DNA from: an uncultured Oscillospiraceae bacterium
GTDB lineage: Bacteria; Bacillota; Clostridia; Oscillospirales; Oscillospiraceae
DNA length: 64,000 bases
Assembly: GCA_910579775.1 (NCBI GenBank)
Contig: CAJTUE010000003.1
Span: 1 to 64,000 of the forward strand
Direction: 5' to 3'
The notes beneath the pieces were generated by a model. The model was given only the letters and a program-made list of their open reading frames with translations, was not told where the DNA came from and made no database searches. Shown here in pieces: positions 32,219 to 41,204 of the stretch; within the stretch, counting starts at the first letter, position 1, and every line of letters begins with the position of its first letter. Made by a program: the position numbers and the translations under genes.

Positions 32219-32668
32219 ATGGAACTGTCCATTAAGCGTCTTTCCGGCAACGCCCTCCTTCCCCAATATGCCACACCCGGCTCCGCCGCCATGGACCTGC
32301 GTGCCTGCCTGGACGCTCCCGTGGTCCTGTCCCCTGCCGGGGCGGGGGACGGCTATTGTCAAATGGTGCCCACCGGCCTGGCTATGGCGATCCCCGAGGG
32401 ATACGTTGGACTGATCTTTGCCCGCTCGGGTCTGGCCTCCAAACACGGCGTGGCCCCTGCCAATTGCGTGGGCGTCATCGACAGCGACTACCGGGGCGAG
32501 GTAAAAGTGGCCCTGGCCAACCACAGTCCGGAGCCTTATACCATCCAGCCCGGCGACCGCATTGCCCAGCTGATGATTTCTCCCGTAGTCCAGCCCCTTA
32601 TAACGGAAATGGCCCAGCTGCCCGAGACCCTCCGGGGTGAGGGGGGCTTTGGCTCCACAGGACGGTGA
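32219..32668 (+). CDS. dut: dUTP diphosphatase
   Basis: A 149-residue trimeric dUTPase, hydrolysing dUTP to dUMP and PPi. Motif 1 is ATPGSAAMDLRA, motif 2 ARSGLASKHGV, motif 3 NCVGVIDSDYRGEV, motif 4 RIAQLMI and motif 5 GEGGFGSTGR at the C-terminus. The ATG at 32219 has AGGTGA just upstream; a GTG nine bases earlier is in frame but poorly placed. It is in the middle of a same-strand run of housekeeping genes. Confidence 0.96.
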   Translation: MELSIKRLSGNALLPQYATPGSAAMDLRACLDAPVVLSPAGAGDGYCQMVPTGLAMAIPEGYVGLIFARSGLASKHGVAPANCVGVIDSDYRGEVKVALANHSPEPYTIQPGDRIAQLMISPVVQPLITEMAQLPETLRGEGGFGSTGR

Positions 32669-32675
32669 AGCAGCT

Positions 32676-33248
32676 GTGGATATTATTCTTGCCAGCGGCT
32701 CTCCCCGCCGCAGGGAGCTTCTCTCCCAGATGGGCCTGACCTACCGGGTGGTAGTCTCCGACGCGGACGAGGCCGTAGACAGCGCGCTCTCCCCCTCTGA
32801 CCAGGTCTCCCTTATCTCCCGCCGCAAGGCGGACGCTGTGGCAGAGCAGGTGGGCGTGGACCCGCTGGTCATTGCCGCCGACACCATTGTCTCCCTGGAC
32901 GGCCAGGTCATGGGAAAACCCCACAGCCGGGATGAGGCCGTTCAGATGCTCTCCACCCTCCAGGGCAAGACCCACCAGGTCTACACAGGTCTTACACTCC
33001 AGCACGGGAGCAGGATCGTTACCGAGACCGAGTGTACCTCCGTCACCTTCCGTCCCATGACCGGCAATGAGATTGCGGCCTATGTCGCCTCCGGCGAGCC
33101 CATGGACAAGGCGGGAGCTTACGGCATTCAGGGACTGGGCGGGATGTTCGTAGCGGGCATCCACGGGGACTATTTCAACGTCATGGGCCTGCCCATCTGC
33201 CGTCTGGGAATAGTCCTGAAGACCTTCGGTGTGGAGGTGATGGGCTGA
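32676..33248 (+). CDS. maf: Maf family nucleotide pyrophosphatase
   Basis: A 190-residue house-cleaning enzyme that hydrolyses non-canonical or dTTP/UTP nucleotides. It has the family start LASGSPRRRELLSQMG, the catalytic aspartate region AADTIVSLDGQVMGKP and GAYGIQGLGGMFVAGIHGDYFNVMGLP. The GTG at 32676 is seven bases after the dut stop, with GGTGAAG upstream; the longer open frame overlaps dut and lacks family sequence. mreC follows after one base. Confidence 0.94.
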   Translation: MDIILASGSPRRRELLSQMGLTYRVVVSDADEAVDSALSPSDQVSLISRRKADAVAEQVGVDPLVIAADTIVSLDGQVMGKPHSRDEAVQMLSTLQGKTHQVYTGLTLQHGSRIVTETECTSVTFRPMTGNEIAAYVASGEPMDKAGAYGIQGLGGMFVAGIHGDYFNVMGLPICRLGIVLKTFGVEVMG

Positions 33249-33249
33249 G

Positions 33250-34092
33250 ATGAAAAAGTTCTTTCAGAGCAGCGGCGGCCTGGTGGTCCTCATCGCCCTG
33301 CTGCTGGCGGCGCTGACCCTGGTGGTCTCTCTGTTTTTTACCGGCAGCGATCCCATTGCCAATCTGGTCGGGGTGGTGACCACCCCCTTCCGAAACGCGG
33401 GCGCGGGGGTGGCTGACTGGGTGGAGCAGCGGGCCCAGAGCAAGTACCACACCCAGCAGCTGGAGGAAGAGGTAGAGCGGCTGCGCCGGGAGCTGGCGGA
33501 CATGGAGGCCAACGCCCGGGAGGGCCAGCAGGCCATTGAGGAAAACAAGAACCTGCGCGAACTGCTGGGCCTGCGGGAAAAGCGGCGGGATCTGACCGAC
33601 CTGGAGTCCGCCTATATCACCGCCCACACCCTGTCCAACTGGGAGTCCTCCTTCACCATCTCCAAGGGCACCCAGCACGGGGTAGAGGTCAACCAATGCG
33701 TCATTGACGCCTACGGCAATCTGGTGGGCGTCGTTTCGGACACCGGCCTTAACTGGGCCACCATCACCACCCTGGTGGACACCAACCTGGACATGGGCGG
33801 CATGGTGGCCCGCAATGACACCGCCGCGATCCTGGAGGGAGACTTCTCCCTCATGGAGCAGGGCCGCCTCAAGCTCTCCTATTTGCCTGAGGACACCGAA
33901 CTGCTGGCGGGAGATGTGGTGGTCACCTCGGGCAAGGGAGGCGTCTATCCCTCCAGCATCGTGGTTGGCACGGTGGAATCCATGCGGAACGACCCCTCTG
34001 GCATGACCCGCTACGCCATCGTGGTCCCCAAGACCGACCTCAGCGCCCTCAAGCAGGTGTTTGTGATCAAATCCTTTGAAATCGTGGAGTGA
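33250..34092 (+). CDS. mreC: Rod shape-determining protein MreC
   Basis: A 280-residue bitopic membrane protein of the elongasome. One N-terminal helix (GGLVVLIALLLAALTLVVSLFF), a periplasm-side coiled coil (~70-105, QLEEEVERLRRELADMEAN) and the beta-rich MreC core with YITAHTLSNWESSFTISKG, GLVGVVSDTGLNWATITTL and GDVVVTSGKGGVYP. It is in the order maf, mreC, mreD, PBP2, which is the classical arrangement, but mreB is not in the window. Confidence 0.95.
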   Translation: MKKFFQSSGGLVVLIALLLAALTLVVSLFFTGSDPIANLVGVVTTPFRNAGAGVADWVEQRAQSKYHTQQLEEEVERLRRELADMEANAREGQQAIEENKNLRELLGLREKRRDLTDLESAYITAHTLSNWESSFTISKGTQHGVEVNQCVIDAYGNLVGVVSDTGLNWATITTLVDTNLDMGGMVARNDTAAILEGDFSLMEQGRLKLSYLPEDTELLAGDVVVTSGKGGVYPSSIVVGTVESMRNDPSGMTRYAIVVPKTDLSALKQVFVIKSFEIVE

Positions 34093-34101
34093 GTTTCCCT
34101 T

Positions 34102-34620
34102 ATGCGCCGATCTGACGTGACAAAATGGCTCACATACGCCCTGGGGGTGGCGGTGGTGTGGATGGCGGAGACGCTGTTCCTCAACCGCCTGCCCATCTTT
34201 GGCGTGATCCCCGTGCTGCTGCCACTGGCGGGAGTGGCGGTGGGGCTTTGGGAGGGCGCACTGGAGGGTGCGGTCTTCGGGCTGTGCCTGGGTGTTTTTG
34301 CCGACGCCATCTATCCCGGTTTTCCCGGCGGCATGACCCTGGGGCTTTGCGTCATCGGCTGGCTCACCGGGGTCATGAGCCAATACCGGGTGCGGCAAAA
34401 CCTGCCCGGCTATCTCATCTGCGCCGTGGCGGCCACGGCGGCGCTGGCGCTGGCCCGGTCCGCCGCCGCGCTGCTGTCCCATCTGGGCGCGGCCCGGGAT
34501 ATCCTCTCCCTGGCCGGGCGGGAAATGGGGTGCAGTCTGATATACGCCATCCCCGTCTATCTGCTGTTTTCCCTGCTCCACCGCCTTGTCACCAAGCCGG
34601 TCCGGGGGGTGAGGCTGTGA
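34102..34620 (+). CDS. mreD: Rod shape-determining protein MreD
   Basis: A 172-residue polytopic membrane protein with about five to six helices, including the conserved LFLNRLPIFGVIPVLLP near the start and GLCLGVFADAIYPGFPGGMTLGLCVIGWLTG in the middle. Works with MreC and PBP2 in lateral cell wall synthesis. Its stop overlaps the GTG start of the PBP2 gene. Confidence 0.92.
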   Translation: MRRSDVTKWLTYALGVAVVWMAETLFLNRLPIFGVIPVLLPLAGVAVGLWEGALEGAVFGLCLGVFADAIYPGFPGGMTLGLCVIGWLTGVMSQYRVRQNLPGYLICAVAATAALALARSAAALLSHLGAARDILSLAGREMGCSLIYAIPVYLLFSLLHRLVTKPVRGVRL

Positions 34621-36647
34621 AGCGGCGCACCCTGTCCCTCCGCCTGGGGGTGCTGATGATCTTCCTGTGCCTGGTCATGACCGCTTTCTTTGGCATCCTT
34701 TGGGATCTGCAGATCAACCACCAGGCCGACTATGCCCAGCGGCTTACTAAGCCGTTGGGCGTCACTGAGACCGTTCCCGCCGCCCGGGGGGAGATCGTGG
34801 ACCGCTATGGCCGCAATCTGGTGACCAACCAGGTGGTCTATCAGGTGACCTTAAACACCAACCTCATGGGCGAGGACCAAAACCGCATTCTTCTGGAGCT
34901 GATCCACACCGCCCAGGAGCATGGCGTCACCTGGCCGGACAATCTCCCCCTCACCACCGAGGACCCCTGCTTTTTCAACATCGGCAGCGTGTCCGAGGGC
35001 AGCCGCAAAAACTATGTGAAGCTCTCTGGCGAGTTGGGCTGGAAGGAGACGAAAGGGCCCGCTCTGCTGGCCGAGCTGCGCAAGTTTTACGGCATGGACA
35101 AGGATATTTCCGACGCCGACGCCCGTCTGCTGGCCGGCGTGCGCTATGAGCTGTCTCTGCGCACCAAGGAGATCACCTGGGCGGCCTATGTGTTTGCCAC
35201 CGATGTGGACATGGACTTTATCTCCGCCGTGCGGGAGCGCTCTCTGGCCGGAGTGGTCATCTCCCCCGTCACCACCCGGAAATATTCCACCACCTACGCC
35301 GCCCACATTTTGGGCCGCACCACCCGGATGGACGCGGAGGATTGGAAGATATACAAGGAAAAGGGCTACGCCATGAACGAGACCGTGGGCAAGGACGGGG
35401 TGGAGCGGGCCTTTGAGTCACTGCTCCGGGGCCAGGCCGGCAAGCAGCTGGTAGAGCGCAACGCCAAGGGCAAGATCGTCTCCCACTCCTGGAAGACCGA
35501 GCCCGCCCCCGGCTACAACGTCTCCCTCACCATCGACCTGCCCCTTCAGCAAAAGGTGGAGGACACCCTGGCCGCCAAGCTGCCCACCCTCACCGACGAT
35601 GGCGCGGGCGGCGGCGCGGCGGTGATGATCGACGTAAACAATGGTGACATCCTCTCCATGGCCTCCTACCCCACCTTTGACCTTACCACGGTCTATAAGA
35701 ATACCGAGCTCTACAACGCCGCTGCTACCAATCCTCTGGAGCCCTTCCTCAACCGGGCCACCGACGGCATGTACGCCCCCGGCTCCACCTTCAAGCCCAT
35801 GGTGGCTACCGCCGCTTTGCAGGAGGGGGTCATCACGCCCTCTACCCGCATCACCGACACTGGCGTCTACCGCTACTACTCCTCTCCCCAGCCCGCCTGC
35901 TGGCTGTGGCGGCAGTCCCGGACCACCCACGGTTCCATCAACGTCTCCAAGGCCATTGAGGTCTCCTGCAACGTGTTTTTCTACGAGACAGGCCGCCTCA
36001 CCGGCATCCGCACCATTGACGACTACGCCGCCAAATTTGGTCTGGGCCAGCCCACAGGCATTGAACTGCCCGAGCGCATCGGCGTGGTGGCTGGCCCGGA
36101 CTACACCACCTCCCGGGGGCAGACCTGGTACGAGGGCAACGTCATGTCCGCCGCCATTGGCCAGGAAAACAACCAGTTCACCCCCCTCCAGATGGCCAAC
36201 TACGCCGCCACCCTGGCCAACGGCGGCACCCACTACGCCGCCCATCTGCTCAAGAGCGTCAAGTCCAACGACTATTCCGAGACCATTGAGACCTATGAGC
36301 CCAAGGTTTTGGACCAGATCGACATCGACCCGGTCAACCTTCACGCCATTCACAAGGGGATGATCGACCTGACCACCACCGGGTCTCTGCGGGGCTATTT
36401 CCGCAATCTGGACGTCACCGTGGCCGCCAAGACAGGATCGGTCCAGGTGGCGGGACAGGACACCTCCAATGCCACCTTCATCTGCTTTGCCCCCGCCGAG
36501 GACCCCCAGGTGGCCCTGGCCATTGTGGCGCAAAAGGGTGGTTCCGGCTCGGGGCTGGCTGGTCTGGCCGCGGATATCCTGGACTACTATTTCAACGCCC
36601 AGAACGGTTTTACCACCGCCGCTGAGGAAAACACCCTCCTACGGTGA
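34617..36647 (+). CDS. mrdA: Penicillin-binding protein 2 (class B transpeptidase)
   Basis: A 676-residue elongasome transpeptidase that cross-links peptidoglycan. One N-terminal helix (LGVLMIFLCLVMTAFFGI), a dimerisation domain beginning with PAARGEIVDRYGR, and the transpeptidase domain with SxxK in GSTFKPMVA, SxN in VSCNVFFYE and KTG in AAKTGSVQ. It starts at GTG 34617, overlapping the mreD stop (GTGA). The longer open frame is an out-of-frame reading of mreD. Confidence 0.96.
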   Translation: MKRRTLSLRLGVLMIFLCLVMTAFFGILWDLQINHQADYAQRLTKPLGVTETVPAARGEIVDRYGRNLVTNQVVYQVTLNTNLMGEDQNRILLELIHTAQEHGVTWPDNLPLTTEDPCFFNIGSVSEGSRKNYVKLSGELGWKETKGPALLAELRKFYGMDKDISDADARLLAGVRYELSLRTKEITWAAYVFATDVDMDFISAVRERSLAGVVISPVTTRKYSTTYAAHILGRTTRMDAEDWKIYKEKGYAMNETVGKDGVERAFESLLRGQAGKQLVERNAKGKIVSHSWKTEPAPGYNVSLTIDLPLQQKVEDTLAAKLPTLTDDGAGGGAAVMIDVNNGDILSMASYPTFDLTTVYKNTELYNAAATNPLEPFLNRATDGMYAPGSTFKPMVATAALQEGVITPSTRITDTGVYRYYSSPQPACWLWRQSRTTHGSINVSKAIEVSCNVFFYETGRLTGIRTIDDYAAKFGLGQPTGIELPERIGVVAGPDYTTSRGQTWYEGNVMSAAIGQENNQFTPLQMANYAATLANGGTHYAAHLLKSVKSNDYSETIETYEPKVLDQIDIDPVNLHAIHKGMIDLTTTGSLRGYFRNLDVTVAAKTGSVQVAGQDTSNATFICFAPAEDPQVALAIVAQKGGSGSGLAGLAADILDYYFNAQNGFTTAAEENTLLR

Positions 36648-36673
36648 CGGAAACACAGCAATGAGGTGAACCC

Positions 36674-38530
36674 ATGGAAGAGATGAAAAGAGAAGACTTT
36701 GACCCAAGCCTGTTCCACCCCTGGGACAGCAAGTGCAAGGCTCCCTTCGGGGCTGTAGCCGCCGGAGAGAGCGTCAAGCTGTCGGTGCACCCGCCCCGGA
36801 GCCTGGGCTTTGTCCAGGCCAGCGTTACCTTCCGCTTTGAGCAGTGGGAGGACAGGGAGGAGACCTATCCCCTGATCTGGCAGGATACCGCCCTGGGGGT
36901 GGATACCTTTTCTGCCGACATCCCCGTCCCCGCAGACTATCAGGGGCTGATCTGGTACTCCTTCCGGCTGGACTTCTCCACGCCCCCCTATCTGAAAATA
37001 TCCCAGGAATACCAGCTCACCGTCTATGACGGCTCCGAGACCGTCCCCACCTGGTTTGGCGATGGGATGTGCTATCAGATCTTCCCCGACCGCTTCTGCC
37101 GTTTGGAGCTGCCCCGCGGCCTTGGTCCCGGCGACCGCTGGGTCCACGAGAACTGGTCGGACCATCCAGTCTGGCAACCCGACGAGAACGGAGAGATCAC
37201 CAACCGGGACTTCTTCGGCGGCTCCCTGGCCGGAGTGGAGAGCAAGCTGGACTATCTGGCAGATCTGGGGGTGGAGACCATCTACTTCTGCCCCATCTTT
37301 GAGGCTCTGGAAAACCACCGCTACGGCACGGCGGACTACGAGAAGATCGACCCCATGCTGGGCTCGGAAAAGGACTTTGAGCGCCTGTGCCGGAAGGCCC
37401 ACGCCAAGGGCATCCACGTCATTTTGGACGGGGTGTTCAACCACGTGGGCTGGGCCAGCAAATACTTCAACGCCACCGGCGTCTACGGCGACGGCGGCGC
37501 CGCCCGGGACGAGCACTCCCCCTACCACGACTGGTTTTTGTGGGAGCATTGGCCCGACCAGTATAAGTCCTGGTGGGGCTTCAAGACCCTCCCTGACTTC
37601 AACAAAACCAATCCCGACTTTTTGAACTTCCTGTGCGGCGAGAAGGGAGTCATCCGCTCCTGGCTGCGCCGGGGGGCGGACGGCTGGCGGCTGGACGTGG
37701 CCGACGAGCTGCCCGACGAGATGGTCCACGCCCTCCATGCCGCCGCCCGGGCGGAGAAGAAGGACGGGCTCATCATTGGCGAGGTGTGGGAGGACGGGTC
37801 CATCAAGATGGCCTACGACGTGCGCCGCAAGCACGTCTGGGGCGGACACTGCGACGGACTGATGAACTATCCCCTGCGCAACGCTCTCATCTCCTTCCTT
37901 CTGGGAGGCGACGCCCAGCAATTCATGCTGGACATGGAGACGATCCGGGAGCACTACCCCCCCTTCGCCTTCCACAACGCCATGAACTCCTTGGGCACCC
38001 ACGACACCCTGCGCATCCTCACCTTCCTGGGCACGGGTTCAGACCACCGGGGGGACTGGAGCCGGGAGCAGAGGGCCAATTACACCATGACCGAGGAGGA
38101 ATACCGCCAGGGTGTGTGGCGGCTGAAGCTGGGCCTCGCCCTGCTCTTCGCCTTCCCCGGCGCGCCCACGGTGTACTACGGAGACGAGGCGGGCGTCACC
38201 GGCTTCGAGGACCCCTTCAACCGCAAGCCTTTCCCCTGGGGTAGCGAGGATAAGGACCTCCAGGGTTTTGTCGCCAAGCTGGGCCGTCTGCGCAAGACCG
38301 TCCCCGCCCTGCGCCGGGGTGAGATCGCCTATCTGGCCGCCGACAAGGGCCTGCTGGCCTTCTCCCGCACCCTGGATGGCGAGACAGTCATCGCCGCCGC
38401 CAACCGTGGCGACAGAGGCGCCCATCTGGAGCTATCCTTCCCCTGCGTGGACGCCCTCACCGGAGAGTGCTTCCCCCAGCGGGCCTATATCCCGGCCCAG
38501 CGGGCTGTCCTGCTCCAAAAGGCCCCGTGA
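36674..38530 (+). CDS. Glycoside hydrolase family 13, neopullulanase/maltogenic-amylase type
   Basis: A 618-residue cytoplasmic alpha-amylase-family enzyme (no signal peptide) acting on maltodextrins. It has an N-terminal carbohydrate-binding beta-sandwich (~20-115) and a (beta/alpha)8 barrel with the four conserved regions: I DGVFNHVG, II GWRLDVADE (nucleophile Asp), III GEVWED (acid/base Glu) and IV LGTHDT. YQIFPDRF marks the barrel start. A short beta-sandwich ends the protein. Its place between mrdA and an RluA gene is unexpected for a sugar enzyme; the pseudouridine synthase start overlaps its stop, so it is part of the operon. ATG follows GAGGTGAA. Confidence 0.93.
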   Translation: MEEMKREDFDPSLFHPWDSKCKAPFGAVAAGESVKLSVHPPRSLGFVQASVTFRFEQWEDREETYPLIWQDTALGVDTFSADIPVPADYQGLIWYSFRLDFSTPPYLKISQEYQLTVYDGSETVPTWFGDGMCYQIFPDRFCRLELPRGLGPGDRWVHENWSDHPVWQPDENGEITNRDFFGGSLAGVESKLDYLADLGVETIYFCPIFEALENHRYGTADYEKIDPMLGSEKDFERLCRKAHAKGIHVILDGVFNHVGWASKYFNATGVYGDGGAARDEHSPYHDWFLWEHWPDQYKSWWGFKTLPDFNKTNPDFLNFLCGEKGVIRSWLRRGADGWRLDVADELPDEMVHALHAAARAEKKDGLIIGEVWEDGSIKMAYDVRRKHVWGGHCDGLMNYPLRNALISFLLGGDAQQFMLDMETIREHYPPFAFHNAMNSLGTHDTLRILTFLGTGSDHRGDWSREQRANYTMTEEEYRQGVWRLKLGLALLFAFPGAPTVYYGDEAGVTGFEDPFNRKPFPWGSEDKDLQGFVAKLGRLRKTVPALRRGEIAYLAADKGLLAFSRTLDGETVIAAANRGDRGAHLELSFPCVDALTGECFPQRAYIPAQRAVLLQKAP

Positions 38531-39414
38531 GCCGCCGGCTGACCCACATTGTCACACAAGATGAGGACGGCGTCCGGGTGGACGCCGTCCTTCGGCATGC
38601 CCTGGGGCTCACCGGCTCGGTGATCCGGCGAATCAAGTGGCTGGATGACGGCATCCTGCTGGATGGGCAAAAGACCTTCCCCAACGTCCTGGTGGCCGCG
38701 GGCCAGGTGCTGGACGTGGCGGTGGACGACCCCCAGCGCAAGCCCAATATTCTCCCCGCCCCCGGACCGCTGGACGTGGTCTTTGAGGACGACCATCTGG
38801 TCGTTGTCAATAAGCAGGCGGGCATCCTGGTCCACCCGGTGGTCCCGGAGCAGACCGATACCCTGGGCAACTTCCTGCTTTGGCACTATCAAGTCACCGG
38901 GCAAAGGGATACGTTGTTCCACCCCGTCCACCGCCTGGACCGGGGCACCACCGGACTGCTGGCGGTGGCCAAGCACCCCAGCGCCCAGACCGCATTAAAA
39001 AACCAGCTTCACACCGAGGACTTTCGCCGGGAGTATCTGGCCATTACCGTGGGCACGCCCTCTCCCCTTGCGGGGACAGTGAACGCCCCCATCGCCCACG
39101 CCCCCGACTCCCCCATTGCCCACCGGGTGGACCCCAACGGCCTGCGGGCGGTCACCCACTACAAGACCCTGCGGGCGGGACCGCTCTCCCTGGTCTCCCT
39201 GCTCCTGGAGACTGGCCGCACCCATCAGATCCGGGTCCACCTGGCCCACATCGGCTGTCCCATCTTTGGAGATTTTCTCTACGGCACGGAGGACCCACGT
39301 ATCTCCCGCCCCGCTCTTCACTCCCACGCGCTGACCCTCCGCCATCCCGTCACCCACGCGGTCACGACCTTCACCCAGCCCCTGCCCGAGGATATGAAAG
39401 TGCTACTGGGGTGA
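38527..39414 (+). CDS. RluA-family pseudouridine synthase
   Basis: A 295-residue enzyme converting uridine to pseudouridine in rRNA or tRNA. An S4-like N-terminal region (VDAVLRHALGLTGSVIRRIKWLDDGILLDG) precedes the catalytic domain with HRLDRGTTGLLAVAK (catalytic Asp) and the late TGRTHQIRVHLAHIGCPIFGD. It starts at a GTG overlapping the GH13 stop (GTGA). Target site is not decidable here. Confidence 0.94.
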   Translation: MSRRLTHIVTQDEDGVRVDAVLRHALGLTGSVIRRIKWLDDGILLDGQKTFPNVLVAAGQVLDVAVDDPQRKPNILPAPGPLDVVFEDDHLVVVNKQAGILVHPVVPEQTDTLGNFLLWHYQVTGQRDTLFHPVHRLDRGTTGLLAVAKHPSAQTALKNQLHTEDFRREYLAITVGTPSPLAGTVNAPIAHAPDSPIAHRVDPNGLRAVTHYKTLRAGPLSLVSLLLETGRTHQIRVHLAHIGCPIFGDFLYGTEDPRISRPALHSHALTLRHPVTHAVTTFTQPLPEDMKVLLG

Positions 39415-39424
39415 AAATCCTACC

Positions 39425-39453
39425 TTGACAGCCCCGTGAAGTTATGTTAGAAT
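39425..39453 (+). promoter_or_regulatory. Promoter of the tRNA-Ser pair
   Basis: TTGACA (39425-39430), 17 bases, TAGAAT (39448-39453), 26 bases before the first tRNA. Confidence 0.75.
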
Positions 39454-39479
39454 ACTTGCTGTATCTGGGCGGCCAACTT

Positions 39480-39566
39480 GGAGAGGTGTCCGAGTGGTTT
39501 AAGGAGCTGGTCTTGAAAACCAGTGACTCGAAAGAGCCGTGGGTTCGAATCCCACCCTCTCCGCCA
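39480..39566 (+). tRNA. tRNA-Ser (anticodon TGA)
   Basis: The acceptor stem GGAGAGG pairs with CCTCTCC, discriminator G and encoded CCA. The anticodon stem CTGGT/ACCAG encloses loop CTTGAAA with anticodon TGA. The long variable arm and the GGTTCGAATCC T arm are typical of serine tRNA. Confidence 0.97.
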
Positions 39567-39585
39567 TTTTATATCAATTCGGCTT

Positions 39586-39677
39586 GCAGAAGTACCCAAG
39601 AGGCCGAAGGGGCTCCCCTGCTAAGGGAGTAGGCGGTGTTGAGCCGCGCGAGAGTTCAAATCTCTCCTTCTGCGCCA
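39586..39677 (+). tRNA. tRNA-Ser (anticodon GCT)
   Basis: The acceptor stem GCAGAAG pairs with CTTCTGC, discriminator G and encoded CCA. The anticodon stem CTCCC/GGGAG encloses CTGCTAA with anticodon GCT. It has a long variable arm and lies 19 bases after the first tRNA, presumably cotranscribed. Confidence 0.97.
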
Positions 39678-39678
39678 A

Positions 39679-39724
39679 GCGCCCTCCAATCCAAGCGTTT
39701 GCAAGGATTGGAGGGCGCTTCTAT
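39679..39724 (+). terminator. Terminator of the tRNA pair
   Basis: A 14-bp stem (GCGCCCTCCAATCC at 39679-39692 with its inverse at 39705-39718) starts one base after the second tRNA, followed by a weak TTCTATAT tract. Confidence 0.85.
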
Positions 39725-39814
39725 ATCCCGGGCAGATATGGAAAATCGCAGCCATAGGGAACAGTAAAAATCAAGCAAAGTTAGTCTATAGTTAGCAGAA
39801 TGGTGGTAACTATT

Positions 39815-40294
39815 ATGGCGATTGAAAAAGTACGGGCGTATTTTGAAAAGTTGGGCGTCGCGGGGCGCATCCGGGAGTTTGACGTGTCCAGCGCCACGGT
39901 GGGGCTGGCGGCGCTGGCCCTTCATTGCGAGCCCTGCCGGATCGCCAAAAGCCTTTCCTTCCTGGTGGATGGCCGCGCCATCCTGGTGGTCGCCGCCGGA
40001 GACGCCAAGATCGACAACGCCAAATACAAGGCGCAGTTCGGGACCAAGGCCAAGATGCTCTCCCCCGACCAGGCTGAGGCCCTGGTCGGCCACGCGGTGG
40101 GCGGCGTGTGCCCCTTTGCCATCAACGAGGGGGTGGCGGTCTATCTGGACAGCTCCCTCCAGCGGTTTGAGACCCTCTTCCCCGCCTGCGGCAGCAGCAA
40201 CAGCGCCATTGAACTGACCATCCGGGAGCTGGAGGAATACTCCGCCTTTACCGCCTGGGTGGACGTGTGCAAGGGGTGGAACAGGGAAGGCTGA
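39815..40294 (+). CDS. YbaK/EbsC-family aminoacyl-tRNA deacylase
   Basis: A 159-residue cytoplasmic protein of the YbaK/ProX superfamily, which hydrolyses mischarged aminoacyl-tRNA, often Cys- or Ala-tRNA-Pro. It has the family core LHCEPCRIAKSLSFLVDG, ILVVAAGDAKIDNAKYK and GHAVGGVCPFAINEGVAVYLD (GGxxPF). The ATG at 39815 has GGTGGTAA upstream; an in-frame ATG 15 bases earlier is possible. The prolyl-tRNA synthetase in this window lacks an editing domain, so a role in trans is plausible. Confidence 0.9.
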   Translation: MAIEKVRAYFEKLGVAGRIREFDVSSATVGLAALALHCEPCRIAKSLSFLVDGRAILVVAAGDAKIDNAKYKAQFGTKAKMLSPDQAEALVGHAVGGVCPFAINEGVAVYLDSSLQRFETLFPACGSSNSAIELTIRELEEYSAFTAWVDVCKGWNREG

Positions 40295-40349
40295 ATTTTC
40301 CTGTCACGATCCGGCCCGGGCGCCGTCTAATTCTTTAGGAGGTGTTATT

Positions 40350-41195
40350 ATGGACACAAAAACAGATCAAGAATTGTCCGTCCTGATCGAACGCGCCACC
40401 GCCGGGGACAAGCAGGCGTTGGAGGCGGTGTTGGCCGAAGTACAGGACCTGGTCTTTAACCTCTCCCTGCGCATGCTGGGCACCTTTCCCGATGCGGAGG
40501 ACGCAGCCCAGGATATCCTGCTGAAGGTGATGACTCACCTGTCCTCTTTCCGCGGGGACAGTGCGTTCTCCACCTGGGTGTTCCGCATCGCGGTCAACCA
40601 CCTGAAGGACTACAAGAAGCACATGTTTGCCCACGCTCCCCTGAGCTTTGAATTTTATGGGGAAGACATTAAACACGGCAAGTTCGAGGACATCCCCGAC
40701 TTGACGCAAAACACGGATCAAGCCATTCTCGCCGAGGAATTGAAGCTCTCCTGCACCAACGTCATGCTCCAGTGTCTGGACCCCGAGAGCCGGTGCATCT
40801 TTATCTTAGGCACCATGTTCCGCCTGGACAGCCGCATTGCAGGGGATATTCTGAACATGACCCCGGAGGCCTATCGCCAGCGGCTGTCCCGTTCGCGCAA
40901 GAAAATGGCGGAGTTTTTATCCGAGTACTGCGGTGAATACGGCCACGGGACCTGCCGCTGCGCCAAGCGGATTAATTATGCCATCCAAAACCACCGCATT
41001 TCTCCCGACCGCCTTACCTTCACTGCCGCAAAGCCCGACGATACCATTCGCGGCGTCACGCGGGCAATGGAGGAGATCGACGACTATTCCCGGCAATTTG
41101 CCTTTTGCCGGACTTACCGATCTCCCGAACGGCTGGCGCAGACGATCCGCGACCTTTTGAACGGCCCGGTTTTTTCCGTCGTGACGGATGCATAA
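40350..41195 (+). CDS. Sigma-70 family (ECF-like) RNA polymerase sigma factor with C-terminal extension
   Basis: A 281-residue sigma factor. Region 2 covers ~25-90 (DLVFNLSLRMLGTFPDAEDAAQDILLK, FSTWVFRIAVNHLKD). Region 4 covers ~135-190 (LDPESRCIFILG ... MTPEAYRQRLSRSRKKMAEFL). The last ~85 residues are an extension not found in short ECF factors; it begins with a Cys-containing stretch (YCGEYGHGTCRCAKRINYAI) that could bind metal. No anti-sigma gene is adjacent. The DUF2461 gene follows after nine bases, so the two form an operon. ATG behind TTTAGGAGGTG. Confidence 0.9.
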   Translation: MDTKTDQELSVLIERATAGDKQALEAVLAEVQDLVFNLSLRMLGTFPDAEDAAQDILLKVMTHLSSFRGDSAFSTWVFRIAVNHLKDYKKHMFAHAPLSFEFYGEDIKHGKFEDIPDLTQNTDQAILAEELKLSCTNVMLQCLDPESRCIFILGTMFRLDSRIAGDILNMTPEAYRQRLSRSRKKMAEFLSEYCGEYGHGTCRCAKRINYAIQNHRISPDRLTFTAAKPDDTIRGVTRAMEEIDDYSRQFAFCRTYRSPERLAQTIRDLLNGPVFSVVTDA

Positions 41196-41204
41196 GGAGG
41201 ATAT

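Noticed and set aside
39586..39677. The second tRNA as tRNA-Leu, because of its long variable arm
   Set aside because: The anticodon GCT in the loop CTGCTAA, with the serine-type discriminator G, identifies it as tRNA-Ser.
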